A stretch of 25,917 bases of DNA from positions 10,000 to 35,916 of IMG/VR virus record IMGVR_UViG_3300030107_003571; one strand, written 5' to 3'. Under the pieces are notes generated by a model. The model was not told the DNA's origin. It ran no database searches and worked only from the letters and a program-made list of their open reading frames with translations. How positions within the stretch are numbered: the first letter of the stretch is position 1; each line of letters begins with the position of its first letter. Shown here one piece after another: positions 13,433 to 21,040 of the stretch. The translations under genes were made by a program, and so were the position numbers. The DNA comes from a virus.

Positions 13433-14053
13433 ATGGGTGCAATGCGTACAATTTCGAAGGCTGTTATTGATAGACAAAAATCTATGGAAGAAAAAGCAAA
13501 ATACTGGGATCGTAGAAATGAAAGTGATAAAGCTAGAGAGGCTGTTGGAAAAGGTTTAGATGCTAGAGCTTCTTTTAAACCTATTAATTTAGATGAATTT
13601 GCACAAGAGAAAAGAGATTCAGCTAGACGTAAAAGAGCTGATAGAAGAGGTATAAGAAGAAACAAAGAATTAGCAAGAGAAGATTATTACAGAAGACAAA
13701 TGAGAGAAAAAAGAAGACAAAATGAAATGAGACAACCTAAAGAAGAAATGGGTGGTGTAGGTGTACTAGGTGCACGTAATCCATACGGAGATGATGCTGT
13801 TTGGGATAATGAAAGAAGAAGTTGGGCACCAAATCCTAAGACAGACACAGTAAATAAATGGAATAATTATAAAAATCAAGCACAAACTGCAGGTCAAGGA
13901 CAAACTAATCTTTTTGGTCAATCAAGAGGAGTATCTTTTGGCCCTGGTTCTTCTGCTAGAGGAACTATCAATGAAGAGGGTCAAGGAGATAATAGAGACT
14001 TTAAAAAACTCTATGAAGAACTTTTAAAAATACACAACGCAAGTAAAAAATAA
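13433..14053 (+). CDS. Basic hypothetical protein, 206 aa
   Basis: A 206-residue protein between the two terminase genes. Residues ~55-105 are very basic (SARRKRADRRGIRRNKELAR and following), a likely nucleic-acid binding helix. The C-terminal half is Gly/Asn/Gln-rich and probably disordered, and ends in a short Lys-rich helix. Such a protein could act in packaging or be packed with DNA; this is inferred. A weak AAGG precedes the ATG. The stop is followed by the next ATG after one base. Confidence 0.65.
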   Translation: MGAMRTISKAVIDRQKSMEEKAKYWDRRNESDKAREAVGKGLDARASFKPINLDEFAQEKRDSARRKRADRRGIRRNKELAREDYYRRQMREKRRQNEMRQPKEEMGGVGVLGARNPYGDDAVWDNERRSWAPNPKTDTVNKWNNYKNQAQTAGQGQTNLFGQSRGVSFGPGSSARGTINEEGQGDNRDFKKLYEELLKIHNASKK

Positions 14054-14054
14054 A

Positions 14055-14225
14055 ATGGCTAAAGGTAAACTTCCTCCACAACTTCTTGAATATTTAAAAA
14101 AGAAAGAAGCTAAAAAACAAGATGGTTCTGAAATGAATGATAAAGAAAAACGTAAAGCTGCTCTAGATAAAGCACGTAAATATCAAGAGCAAAAAAAAAA
14201 TAAGCCAGAAGAAAAAGCAAAGTAA
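14055..14225 (+). CDS. Small Lys-rich helical protein, 56 aa
   Basis: A 56-codon frame (MAKGKLPPQLLEYLKKKEAK...), with about a third Lys and many Glu and Ala, probably one or two long helices. The motif KLPPQLLEYLKKK resembles short phage proteins found near packaging genes in marine phages (general impression, no database check). It begins one base after the preceding stop (TAAAATG). Function unknown. The positive charge suggests contact with DNA or an acidic partner. Confidence 0.6.
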   Translation: MAKGKLPPQLLEYLKKKEAKKQDGSEMNDKEKRKAALDKARKYQEQKKNKPEEKAK

Positions 14226-14282
14226 TTCAGACTGCGGTTGCAATCATTAGTTATTATTAAAGTAATAGTTTGATAACTTATT

Positions 14283-15809
14283 GTGCCTTCTTATACTCAT
14301 CTTGCTTATAGACGTAATGCGAAGGCTGCAGCACGTAATCAACAAATTAAAAAACCTAAGAATTTAGAATCATTAGCTAAAGCTAGAGATGATTTTGGAT
14401 ATTTTTGTGATTATGTAGCTGATAAACCTCCTGCTTATCACCATAAAGAATGGAATAGAAAATTTGTTACCAATGAAGATAGTAGTTGTTTAATAAAAAT
14501 TGCTGGACCAAATATAGATCTTCTTGCTCCTCGTGGTTCTGCTAAATCAACTGTTCTTGGTTTGTTAACTGCATGGGCTATTGGTATTCATACACAAGCT
14601 GGTCTTCCATTACAAGTCCTTTATCTCTCTTATACCGTTGATATTGCTAGATCTAAATCAGCAACAATTAAACGTATTATTGAAAGTAAACGATACCAAG
14701 AAGTCTTTCCTAAAGTACGTCTACTTAAAAATGTCACAAGTAATGAATACTGGTCAATTGATCATAAATTTGCAGGTATAGATACTACTGGTGAAGAACA
14801 ATTTACTCTTTGTGCTGCTGGACTAAAGGGTTCTGTTACTTCTAAGCGTTCTCATCTTGTCATGATTGATGACGCTATAAAATCAGCTGCTGACATCGCT
14901 AATCCTGATATTCGTAAAACAATGCAGGAAAATTGGAATGCAGTTATCGCTCCTACTATGTTTGAAGGGGGTCGGGCTATTTGTCTTGGAACTCGATTTA
15001 GGCATGACGATATTCATTCCACCACCTTTAATGAACAAAATAATTGGATACAAATCGTTCTCTCTGCTATACAAAATAATCCTATAACAGGTGACGAAGA
15101 GTCATATTGGCCTGAAATGTGGTCACTGGAATATTTAAAAGAAAAAAAACGGCAATCTCCGATTGCCTTCTCCTTTCAGTATATGAATCAAGTCGTCCGA
15201 CAGAACGAATTATCGCTTGCACCTGAACTGATCGTTAAAGCAGAAATATCAACCGAATTTGATACGTTAGGAGTGGGGGTAGACCTGTCAGCGGGAATAA
15301 GAGAAAAGAATGACTATACAGTAATGGTGTTAGGGGGGAGGATCGAGGATCGAATACATATCATTGATTACAGACGAATACGAGTAATGGGTAATTTAGA
15401 AAAACTAGATGCGTTAAAAGAGTTGTTAAACGATTGGTCAATTATAGGAGTTGATCAAGGTGGTAATTATTATCCAACTCATTCAACATGTGATGTATGG
15501 TCTGAAGCTGTTCAATATCAAGCATCTTTAGAAGCAGACTTTAAACGTATTTGTTTACAAAATGAAAGTTTGTATAATCTAATTTGGCATCCTGTTAAAG
15601 GTTTTAGAGGTGATAAGTTAGCTAGATTCCGTGGAATTATGGGTATGTTTGAAGATAGAAAAATTATATTTAATCGCTATAGAAACTTTACAAATATGTT
15701 TGAAGAATTAACTAACTTTGGTGTTAGTGGACATGATGATTGTGTTGATGCTTTAGTTTGGTTAGTTACAGGATTAATGAAAAAAGGATCTTTACAATTA
15801 GATTACTGA
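14283..15809 (+). CDS. terL: Terminase large subunit (packaging ATPase/nuclease), 508 aa
   Basis: The motor that cuts and pumps viral DNA into the procapsid. The ATPase domain shows a Walker A with a Ser/Ala variant, LLAPRGSAKST (residues ~80-90, Lys88), a Walker B LVMIDDA (~192-198) and the coupling motif LGTRFRHDD (~235-243). The RNase H-like nuclease shows acidic residues in GVGVDLSAG (D334), IIGVDQGG (D391) and GHDDCVDALVWL (D485/D486, D489). Length is typical. The start is GTG at 14283, with no clear Shine-Dalgarno. An internal patch (about 15150-15420) has different codon choice (TCG, CTG, GGG) from the rest of the gene. Confidence 0.93.
   Translation: MPSYTHLAYRRNAKAAARNQQIKKPKNLESLAKARDDFGYFCDYVADKPPAYHHKEWNRKFVTNEDSSCLIKIAGPNIDLLAPRGSAKSTVLGLLTAWAIGIHTQAGLPLQVLYLSYTVDIARSKSATIKRIIESKRYQEVFPKVRLLKNVTSNEYWSIDHKFAGIDTTGEEQFTLCAAGLKGSVTSKRSHLVMIDDAIKSAADIANPDIRKTMQENWNAVIAPTMFEGGRAICLGTRFRHDDIHSTTFNEQNNWIQIVLSAIQNNPITGDEESYWPEMWSLEYLKEKKRQSPIAFSFQYMNQVVRQNELSLAPELIVKAEISTEFDTLGVGVDLSAGIREKNDYTVMVLGGRIEDRIHIIDYRRIRVMGNLEKLDALKELLNDWSIIGVDQGGNYYPTHSTCDVWSEAVQYQASLEADFKRICLQNESLYNLIWHPVKGFRGDKLARFRGIMGMFEDRKIIFNRYRNFTNMFEELTNFGVSGHDDCVDALVWLVTGLMKKGSLQLDY
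15151..15167 (-). terminator. Terminator-like hairpin on the antisense strand inside terL
   Basis: GGCAATC and GATTGCC (15151-15157 and 15161-15167) form a perfect 7-bp stem around 3 nt. On the minus strand the stem is followed by G and then eight T (15142-15149), the form of a Rho-independent terminator that would stop antisense transcription. It lies inside the coding sequence and at the left edge of a compositionally odd patch. A chance origin is possible. Confidence 0.3.
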
Positions 15810-15837
15810 TTTAGAATAAAGAAAAAGGGTTAGTCCA

Positions 15838-16131
15838 GTGGGACCAGACTTTCTGACACTTGCATTAACAGCTGTTATCTCTTCTATAACAGGAGGAGGT
15901 TGGATTGCTAGTAAAGTTTTAGAACGTCATAAAGAACGCTTAAAAGATTCTATTCAAAATTTAGAAAATCAAAGAATGAGGATTAATGCATTGGAAGAAC
16001 ATGTAAATAGAATGCCTTTGGAGTATGTTTTAAAAGTAGATTTTGTTCGGGAATTACAAGATATGAACGATCACTTTAGAGCAATTCATAATAAGCTTGA
16101 TAAGCTAATGGAAAAGCTAATAGAAAAATGA
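15838..16131 (+). CDS. Membrane-anchored coiled-coil protein, 97 aa
   Basis: A 97-residue protein that starts at GTG. Residues 4-26 (DFLTLALTAVISSITGGGWI and on) form one membrane span. They are followed by a coiled coil of about 70 residues (ERHKERLKDSIQNLENQRMR; HFRAIHNKLDKLMEKLIEK). The design is like XhlA-type hemolysin-associated proteins or small lysis/holin accessory proteins found near terminases of phages. The stop overlaps the next gene by 4 nt (ATGA). A role in lysis is possible but no endolysin is in the window. Confidence 0.65.
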   Translation: MGPDFLTLALTAVISSITGGGWIASKVLERHKERLKDSIQNLENQRMRINALEEHVNRMPLEYVLKVDFVRELQDMNDHFRAIHNKLDKLMEKLIEK

Positions 16132-16310
16132 CTTACATACTGGAATTAGATGATAATGTTTTTGGTGACTTATGTATTAGTTTTCCTCCTGAAATAACAG
16201 ACGAATTACAATGGGAAAGAGGAGACCATTTGGAATGGGATATTAAAGGTATTGGAATTGTTTTGACTAAATTAAATGATCCTAAAGGATATAAAGTACA
16301 AGAAGAGTAA
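16128..16310 (+). CDS. AbrB-like small protein, 60 aa
   Basis: A 60-residue protein whose sequence follows the swapped-hairpin AbrB pattern: a beta strand (TYILELDD), then FGDLCISFPPEITDELQWER, GDHLEWDI and GIGIVLTKL. In AbrB-like DNA-binding folds the middle part reads roughly IxxPxExxxxLxxxxGDxLxW. Similar small proteins are common in cyanophages, usually without known targets. It may be a transcription regulator of phage or host genes, or a structural adaptation of this fold. It overlaps the upstream gene as ATGA. Confidence 0.6.
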   Translation: MTYILELDDNVFGDLCISFPPEITDELQWERGDHLEWDIKGIGIVLTKLNDPKGYKVQEE

Positions 16311-16337
16311 AATAGATTTATATATTCGGTAGTTGCA

Positions 16338-16808
16338 ATGTTGTTTCTCGGTGGTGAAGAGAATGTTCCAGGTGCTCCAGGAGTACGTTATAAAAATAAT
16401 CCAGGGACAGGTGCTCCTGTTGCTTTTAATCCTAATAGTCAATTACAAATAGCTGTAATGTCAGCAGACCCCATGAATCAAATGGGTAATGCAGGATATT
16501 TTAATCAAATGCAAGCAGCTGGTGGTCCTGCTTTACCAGGAGAACCAGGGAGAGATCCAATTCCTACAGCTCCTGGTGGAAGACCTCATTTACCTGGTGA
16601 GAAACAAACTCCAAGACCTGGACTACCTGGACGATTACAAGCAATGGGATCTAGTAATTTAAATAATGCTTTGCATCAGATGGGAGGAAATATTAATAAT
16701 CCTAATTTTGGAGCAGAAAATAGTCAGTTTAATAGAGTCAATGGTTCCTTATCTCAACTTCCTGGTAGCCCAGGATTTAAAAAAGTAATGGGAACACTTC
16801 TTGGTTAA
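16338..16808 (+). CDS. Pro/Gly-rich low-complexity protein, 156 aa
   Basis: A 156-residue protein dominated by Gly, Pro, Asn and Met, with repeated PG steps (APGAPGV, LPGEPGRD, LPGEKQTPRPGLPG). It is collagen-like in taste but lacks a regular Gly-X-Y period. It is probably disordered. The end (LSQLPGSPGFKKVMGTLLG) may form a short helix. It lies immediately before the portal. A virion or assembly role is plausible; no family is recognised. The stop shares bases with the next ATG (TAATG). Confidence 0.65.
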   Translation: MLFLGGEENVPGAPGVRYKNNPGTGAPVAFNPNSQLQIAVMSADPMNQMGNAGYFNQMQAAGGPALPGEPGRDPIPTAPGGRPHLPGEKQTPRPGLPGRLQAMGSSNLNNALHQMGGNINNPNFGAENSQFNRVNGSLSQLPGSPGFKKVMGTLLG

Positions 16809-16954
16809 TGAAAACAAAAAAACTTGTTAAACAAGCACTTAAAAAAAGAAAGTTATTTTCAAAAGAAGAATTATTATTCTTTAAAAATTGGTTGTATCTT
16901 AAGAAAAAAAGCAAAGCTGCTAAAATTAACAAAAGGAAAGAGGCAAAAGATTAA
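16808..16954 (+). CDS. Very small Lys-rich protein, 48 aa
   Basis: A 48-codon frame (MKTKKLVKQALKKRKLFSKE...), about 40 percent Lys/Arg, predicted as helices. It overlaps its upstream neighbour and the portal gene by one base each as TAATG, so all three are probably translated in series. The exact fit between two TAATG junctions is the main evidence for a real gene. Function unknown. The charge suggests nucleic-acid or scaffold contact. Confidence 0.6.
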   Translation: MKTKKLVKQALKKRKLFSKEELLFFKNWLYLKKKSKAAKINKRKEAKD

Positions 16955-19284
16955 TGGCTACTGATGCAAAAGCCCGTCTTAAAGAAATAATTGACTCTTA
17001 TCTTGAAAGAGATGGAGGAGCATCTATTGATACAGGAATAGTAGCTTCGCATTTAGCTCAGATGAAGCTATTTGGGATTAGACAAGGAGTTGAATTTTTC
17101 CCTGCTCAAGATAACTTTGGTAATCAAAGAAAAGATTTTATAGATCGAGTAATTAAATATAATCAACTTGAATCACGATTAGATTCTATTTGGGATTATT
17201 TTTTATGTGATGGACAAGGTTTATTTTATATTCGTCCAACTAATAACAATTATCGTTTATATTATTTCAGACAACATGAATACAGAAGTTATTATAATCC
17301 TGATGGAGAAATAGACGAAGTAGTAATTATTTATAACTATAAAGTTAGAAAACAACATGGTGGTGATCAAGCTATTGCAGATTCAGCATTAACTGGTCAA
17401 AAGCAAGATCATCATAGTAAAAAACGTTATATTCGTTTATCTATTAAAAGAAAGACAATAGAAGAAACTCATTCTGAACATGAAATAAAGTTTGATGCAC
17501 CATATCCAGCAATGCCTGGAAAGAAAAAAGAATTTAAAAATACATTAGGTTTTATTCCTTGTGTAGAGATATTCAATAATCCAAAAGGTTTTGCACATGA
17601 AGGATCAGGTGAATTTGATGCTTTAGCAAATCACATCTGTACTCATGATGAGATTATGCAAACCATGAGAAAGAATATAAATTTCTTTGGTAATCCGACA
17701 TTACTTTCATCAAGACCTAAAACTGATTTAATGGAATCAGGAGAAGCTAGTGTACAACGTCCTTCTATTGCAGCTAATTCAGGTTTTGTTGGTGTTGGAG
17801 CTTTAAGTCAATCACGATATAAATCTGATCCAGTTTCCCGTGGTGTTGATGGACAAATAAGAGTTCCAAGAGTTATTGCAAATTTGGAACCAAATGATCG
17901 TGTTGGATATATTGTTCCTGATGCAGTTACTGGAGATCAAAATGCTTATTCTCGTTTATATAGAGAAGAAATACGTACTGCTTTAGGTGGTGTAGATGAA
18001 CTATCAATATCTGCAGGTATAACGGCTACTGAATATAAATCATTATTTGGACGTGTTGCAGCAACTTCTAAAAAGAAAGCAAGATCAATTTATGACTATG
18101 GATTATCTCGTTGTTTTGAATTAATTATTTTTCAAGAAGAAAGAATGTTCCGTGAAACATTAGCTGCTGCAGCTGGTTTAGAAAAACCATTAGATCTTCC
18201 TGAAACAGCTACAGATGAAGATAGAAATGCATATGAAGATGCAATGAGTATGTTTGAGGATCAAGTCAAACAATTAATGATGGCTTGTCTTCAAACTCAA
18301 CAGATACCACCAGGAGTTATAGGATTAATTCCTGATGGTGATGTAACCATTCAATGGAGATGGATGGGGCCAGTCTATGAGGACTCAACCCAAGACACTT
18401 TAAACAATTCAATTGTTGTAAGAAACCTACAAGAATTAGGGGTAGATAGCATAGAAGCACTGAAATATCTCTTTCCGTCCAAGACGGATGAAGAAAGGGC
18501 TGCCATGTTATCGGGCTTCCCATTCAGAATGGTTAATGAATTGCAGAGTGCATACTCTCAATTTGCAAAATTAGTGGGGGGAATGATGCAGACTCCTCAC
18601 CCTCAATCACCCGATTTACCTATGGCAGCAGATCCCCGTCTCGATCTGACACCATATCTGTATCGAACACTAGAGGCGTTACAAAAGGAGATGAGTTATG
18701 CAGGACGCTACCGTCCAATCGACCCCACCGACGAGCCAAGCACCAGCAGCCGTCGCTCCGAACAGCTACGTGGCGGCAGCTCCAGCAGCAGCTCCACAGG
18801 CGGTTCAGACAGCACCAGTGCCTTATCAAGTGGGTACGAGTTACCCCCAGGCGGTTCCCCAGGGAACGCCCAGCTTCCAGTCAACCCCTACTCAGTTCGC
18901 CCCCCAATCCCAACCAGCGGAAGCCCCACAGGGCAACCCATGGGAGACGGCATTCAACAAAGTGGTAGGAGTGCTGAGCGCACCAGTCCAATCCCCGTTC
19001 CAGGGTCAACAATCGCAGCCAGCGACACAATATACCCAGGCCAACTACGGACAACCCAGCAACCAGGTTACACCACAATCGGCTCCGCAGACCTTGCCAG
19101 CCAGCCAGACCTCATTGCCCAACTCTTCCCCAACCTCTTCGAATCTCTCATCGGAGGAGCTGGTAGGAATAGCACAACAGGTAGGAATGAGTCAGCAAAG
19201 TTACGAGGTGATGGACGCATTCGGGATAGAGGCACCAGCGATACTAAACCAGTACGCAGTAAATCTAGAAGGAATGCTCGATAG
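16954..19284 (+). CDS. Portal protein, 776 aa
   Basis: Forms the dodecameric ring at the capsid vertex through which DNA enters. Residues 1-560 have the SPP1 gp6-like portal character: an N-terminal helix, a beta-rich part (WDYFLCDGQGLFYIRP), the stretch GFIPCVEIFNNPKG, a helix with EFDALANHICTHDEIMQTMR, and a stem region near RTALGGVDELSIS followed by a long helix (SIYDYGLSRCFELIIFQEER). The last ~195 residues are a Ser/Gly/Pro-rich disordered tail ending in basic residues (KPVRSKSRRNAR). They are encoded in the same DNA as the start of the scaffold gene. The tail is long for a portal. Confidence 0.85.
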   Translation: MATDAKARLKEIIDSYLERDGGASIDTGIVASHLAQMKLFGIRQGVEFFPAQDNFGNQRKDFIDRVIKYNQLESRLDSIWDYFLCDGQGLFYIRPTNNNYRLYYFRQHEYRSYYNPDGEIDEVVIIYNYKVRKQHGGDQAIADSALTGQKQDHHSKKRYIRLSIKRKTIEETHSEHEIKFDAPYPAMPGKKKEFKNTLGFIPCVEIFNNPKGFAHEGSGEFDALANHICTHDEIMQTMRKNINFFGNPTLLSSRPKTDLMESGEASVQRPSIAANSGFVGVGALSQSRYKSDPVSRGVDGQIRVPRVIANLEPNDRVGYIVPDAVTGDQNAYSRLYREEIRTALGGVDELSISAGITATEYKSLFGRVAATSKKKARSIYDYGLSRCFELIIFQEERMFRETLAAAAGLEKPLDLPETATDEDRNAYEDAMSMFEDQVKQLMMACLQTQQIPPGVIGLIPDGDVTIQWRWMGPVYEDSTQDTLNNSIVVRNLQELGVDSIEALKYLFPSKTDEERAAMLSGFPFRMVNELQSAYSQFAKLVGGMMQTPHPQSPDLPMAADPRLDLTPYLYRTLEALQKEMSYAGRYRPIDPTDEPSTSSRRSEQLRGGSSSSSSTGGSDSTSALSSGYELPPGGSPGNAQLPVNPYSVRPPIPTSGSPTGQPMGDGIQQSGRSAERTSPIPVPGSTIAASDTIYPGQLRTTQQPGYTTIGSADLASQPDLIAQLFPNLFESLIGGAGRNSTTGRNESAKLRGDGRIRDRGTSDTKPVRSKSRRNAR
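18684..18700 (+). promoter_or_regulatory. Ribosome binding site for the scaffold gene inside the portal gene
   Basis: AAGGAG (18685-18690) lies 7 nt before ATG (18698-18700) in the +1 frame relative to the portal. A TGA in the scaffold frame at 18692 excludes an earlier start. This is one of the best ribosome sites in the window. It shows that the overlapping frame is started independently rather than reached by frameshifting. Confidence 0.7.
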
Positions 19285-19690
19285 TGCTGTTAATTGGGGA
19301 AACAGAGCAACAGAAAATATCAAAGGTTATGCAAGTTTCGCTGTTCAAGAGCATCAAGAGAATTTAGCTTATAACGAAATTCTTACTAATCCTGATACTC
19401 TTAGTGATTACACTTTGAAGTTCTTCGGACCAGAAGGACCTCATCCTGTATATGAGAATGAGCAACAATTAGCTACTAAAGGTTATCCAACCCAGCCTGT
19501 TGCACAACAACCACAAGCTGGTCAACCTCCTGCAATGCCAGCACCTCCAGCAGCAGCTGCACCACAGCAGCCAGAAAACTTCTGGGGTAGCTTTAACGAG
19601 CAAATGGCAAGAGATCCTGCAAATGCTTGGAAAGTACTGAATCAGGCTGCGCCTCAAACAGTACAAAATAAGTTATTTGTAATGGAGTAA
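18698..19690 (+). CDS. Probable scaffold protein, 330 aa, overlapping the portal gene
   Basis: A 330-residue protein located between portal and capsid genes, the usual scaffold position. Residues 1-150 are Pro/Gln/Ala/Ser/Thr-rich and disordered. Residues ~150-215 contain helices (SSEELVGIAQQVGMSQQSYE; AILNQYAVNLEGMLDSAVNW). A Pro/Ala/Gln-rich linker precedes a C-terminal block NFWGSFNEQMARDPANAWKV that may bind capsid protein. Scaffold proteins direct procapsid assembly and are then removed. The first 587 nt are read in another frame by the portal gene. The portal-free remainder is AT-rich like other genes. Low Cys and high Gln suit a scaffold. Confidence 0.7.
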   Translation: MQDATVQSTPPTSQAPAAVAPNSYVAAAPAAAPQAVQTAPVPYQVGTSYPQAVPQGTPSFQSTPTQFAPQSQPAEAPQGNPWETAFNKVVGVLSAPVQSPFQGQQSQPATQYTQANYGQPSNQVTPQSAPQTLPASQTSLPNSSPTSSNLSSEELVGIAQQVGMSQQSYEVMDAFGIEAPAILNQYAVNLEGMLDSAVNWGNRATENIKGYASFAVQEHQENLAYNEILTNPDTLSDYTLKFFGPEGPHPVYENEQQLATKGYPTQPVAQQPQAGQPPAMPAPPAAAAPQQPENFWGSFNEQMARDPANAWKVLNQAAPQTVQNKLFVME

Positions 19691-19698
19691 TTCTTATT

Positions 19699-19730
19699 AA
19701 CTACTAGCACAAACTTCTGTGTTAGTAGTT
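19699..19730 (+). other. 13-bp hairpin upstream of the capsid gene
   Basis: AACTACTAGCACA (19699-19711) pairs with TGTGTTAGTAGTT (19718-19730) over 13 positions with one G-U pair and a 6-nt loop AACTTC. No T-run follows, so it is not a standard terminator. It lies in a 154-nt spacer between scaffold and capsid genes. It may protect or process the capsid mRNA, or act as a weak terminator before a capsid promoter in the AT-rich stretch that follows. The wobble pair is valid only on plus-strand RNA. Confidence 0.5.
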
Positions 19731-19844
19731 TACTAATAAGTAATAAATTACTCACTGTTAAAATAAAAAGTTAGATAAGGCATGCTCATGTCTGACTCTT
19801 TCACCCGTAATAAAAAACTTCAGACATTGGAGGAATAAAAACAA

Positions 19845-20999
19845 GTGTTTATTGATAACGATTTTCCAAAAATCTTAGGGGCAGAACTATATAGACCCCA
19901 TCCAGGCTATATCGCAGAGATGGCAGTCGAACCAGTAGTGGTACACGACTTCACTCGTCAGCCAGGACAAACTGTTCAATTGGATCGTTACAAGTTCTGG
20001 GGATCTCCTGGTACAAAGGACAGCCGTGAGCGTGTAGCTGATCAAACTATTGGTACTGCCAATAGCCGTAACATCACAAAGGAAAAGGTTCTTGTTGTAC
20101 TTAAAGAGTACACAGGTCCTGCAGATCCTGGTGATGCTACACAATCAAGTACTTTCAAGATTGCAAGAGAAACTCTTGTAACAGCTCAGCGTCTGCTACT
20201 TGACACAGGGAACCTTAATATGTTCCATCAGAGCATTGGTTCACTTACCCTTTTGGATGATTACAGACGTTGGAGAGATAGAGTATTCATTGACGAACTA
20301 GCTAAAGCAGAAGCCAATGGTGCTGCTTCTACTAGCCAAGGTGGATATTATTTCGCAGATGGAAAAACTAAGGATGCTTCTGGACGTATTTCTTACTCTG
20401 CTACTGAAATCACAAATGATAAGCAGCAGTTCTCAGTTAAAACTGACCTATTGACTGTTGTTAAGGATTTACGTAAGCGTAATGTTCCTACTTATGCAGA
20501 CGGTTTATATCGTTGCATATGTGATCCAACATTCATGATGCATTTACGTCGTGACTCTGACTTCAGAGAAATCGCTCGTTATGCAGGTGCTCCTGGACAA
20601 GGAATGTACATGGGCAACCCCATGATTCCTAACAACACAAGTTTCTATCAGGGACCACAAGCTGGACAAGCTTACTTCCTTGCTGGTGAACCTGTAATGC
20701 CAACAGGCGTACAGTTTGAAGGTGTTAAGTTCTTCGAGTCTACAAACTTCCCAACTAAGAATGTTACTTCTTCCTATAACGGTGGTGGTGCTTATTCTTC
20801 AAGAGAAGTTGCTCAAGGATACTTCTTTGGACCTCAAGCAATTGGTGTTGGAATTGGTGGACCTAATGCACAGGTTCTTATCAATAACAACGATGACTTC
20901 TCAAGATTTATCATCTTGATTTGGCAGTTGTACGCTGGTTTCGAAGCCCTTAATAAGGACTTTGTAACAACAGGATTTAGCTTCGTAGCTGACGCTTAA
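19845..20999 (+). CDS. Major capsid protein, N4 gp56-like, 384 aa
   Basis: The shell protein, expected to have the HK97 fold. Its sequence follows the pattern I know from N4 gp56-family capsid proteins: PGQTVQLDRYKFWG, a helix with RETLVTAQRLLLDTGN, VVKDLRKRNVPTYADGLYRC, then ICDPTFMMHLRRDSDFREIA and a C-terminal YAGFEALNKDF. Length is typical. The start is GTG, with GGAGG 11 nt upstream. Codon choice is more C-ending than in the neighbours (ATC, AAC, TTC), as for highly expressed genes. It follows the scaffold gene after a hairpin-containing spacer. Confidence 0.87.
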   Translation: MFIDNDFPKILGAELYRPHPGYIAEMAVEPVVVHDFTRQPGQTVQLDRYKFWGSPGTKDSRERVADQTIGTANSRNITKEKVLVVLKEYTGPADPGDATQSSTFKIARETLVTAQRLLLDTGNLNMFHQSIGSLTLLDDYRRWRDRVFIDELAKAEANGAASTSQGGYYFADGKTKDASGRISYSATEITNDKQQFSVKTDLLTVVKDLRKRNVPTYADGLYRCICDPTFMMHLRRDSDFREIARYAGAPGQGMYMGNPMIPNNTSFYQGPQAGQAYFLAGEPVMPTGVQFEGVKFFESTNFPTKNVTSSYNGGGAYSSREVAQGYFFGPQAIGVGIGGPNAQVLINNNDDFSRFIILIWQLYAGFEALNKDFVTTGFSFVADA

Positions 21000-21040
21000 A
21001 TCATAGATTATTAACTAGAAAAAATACATTGGAGAAATAA

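Noticed and set aside
16338-16808. Collagen-like triple-helix protein
   Set aside because: PG-rich segments occur, but Gly does not recur every third residue for more than a few steps.
16954-19690. Programmed frameshift that joins portal and scaffold
   Set aside because: The scaffold frame has its own ATG with AAGGAG at correct spacing and a stop just upstream in the same frame, so independent initiation explains it without a slippery site.
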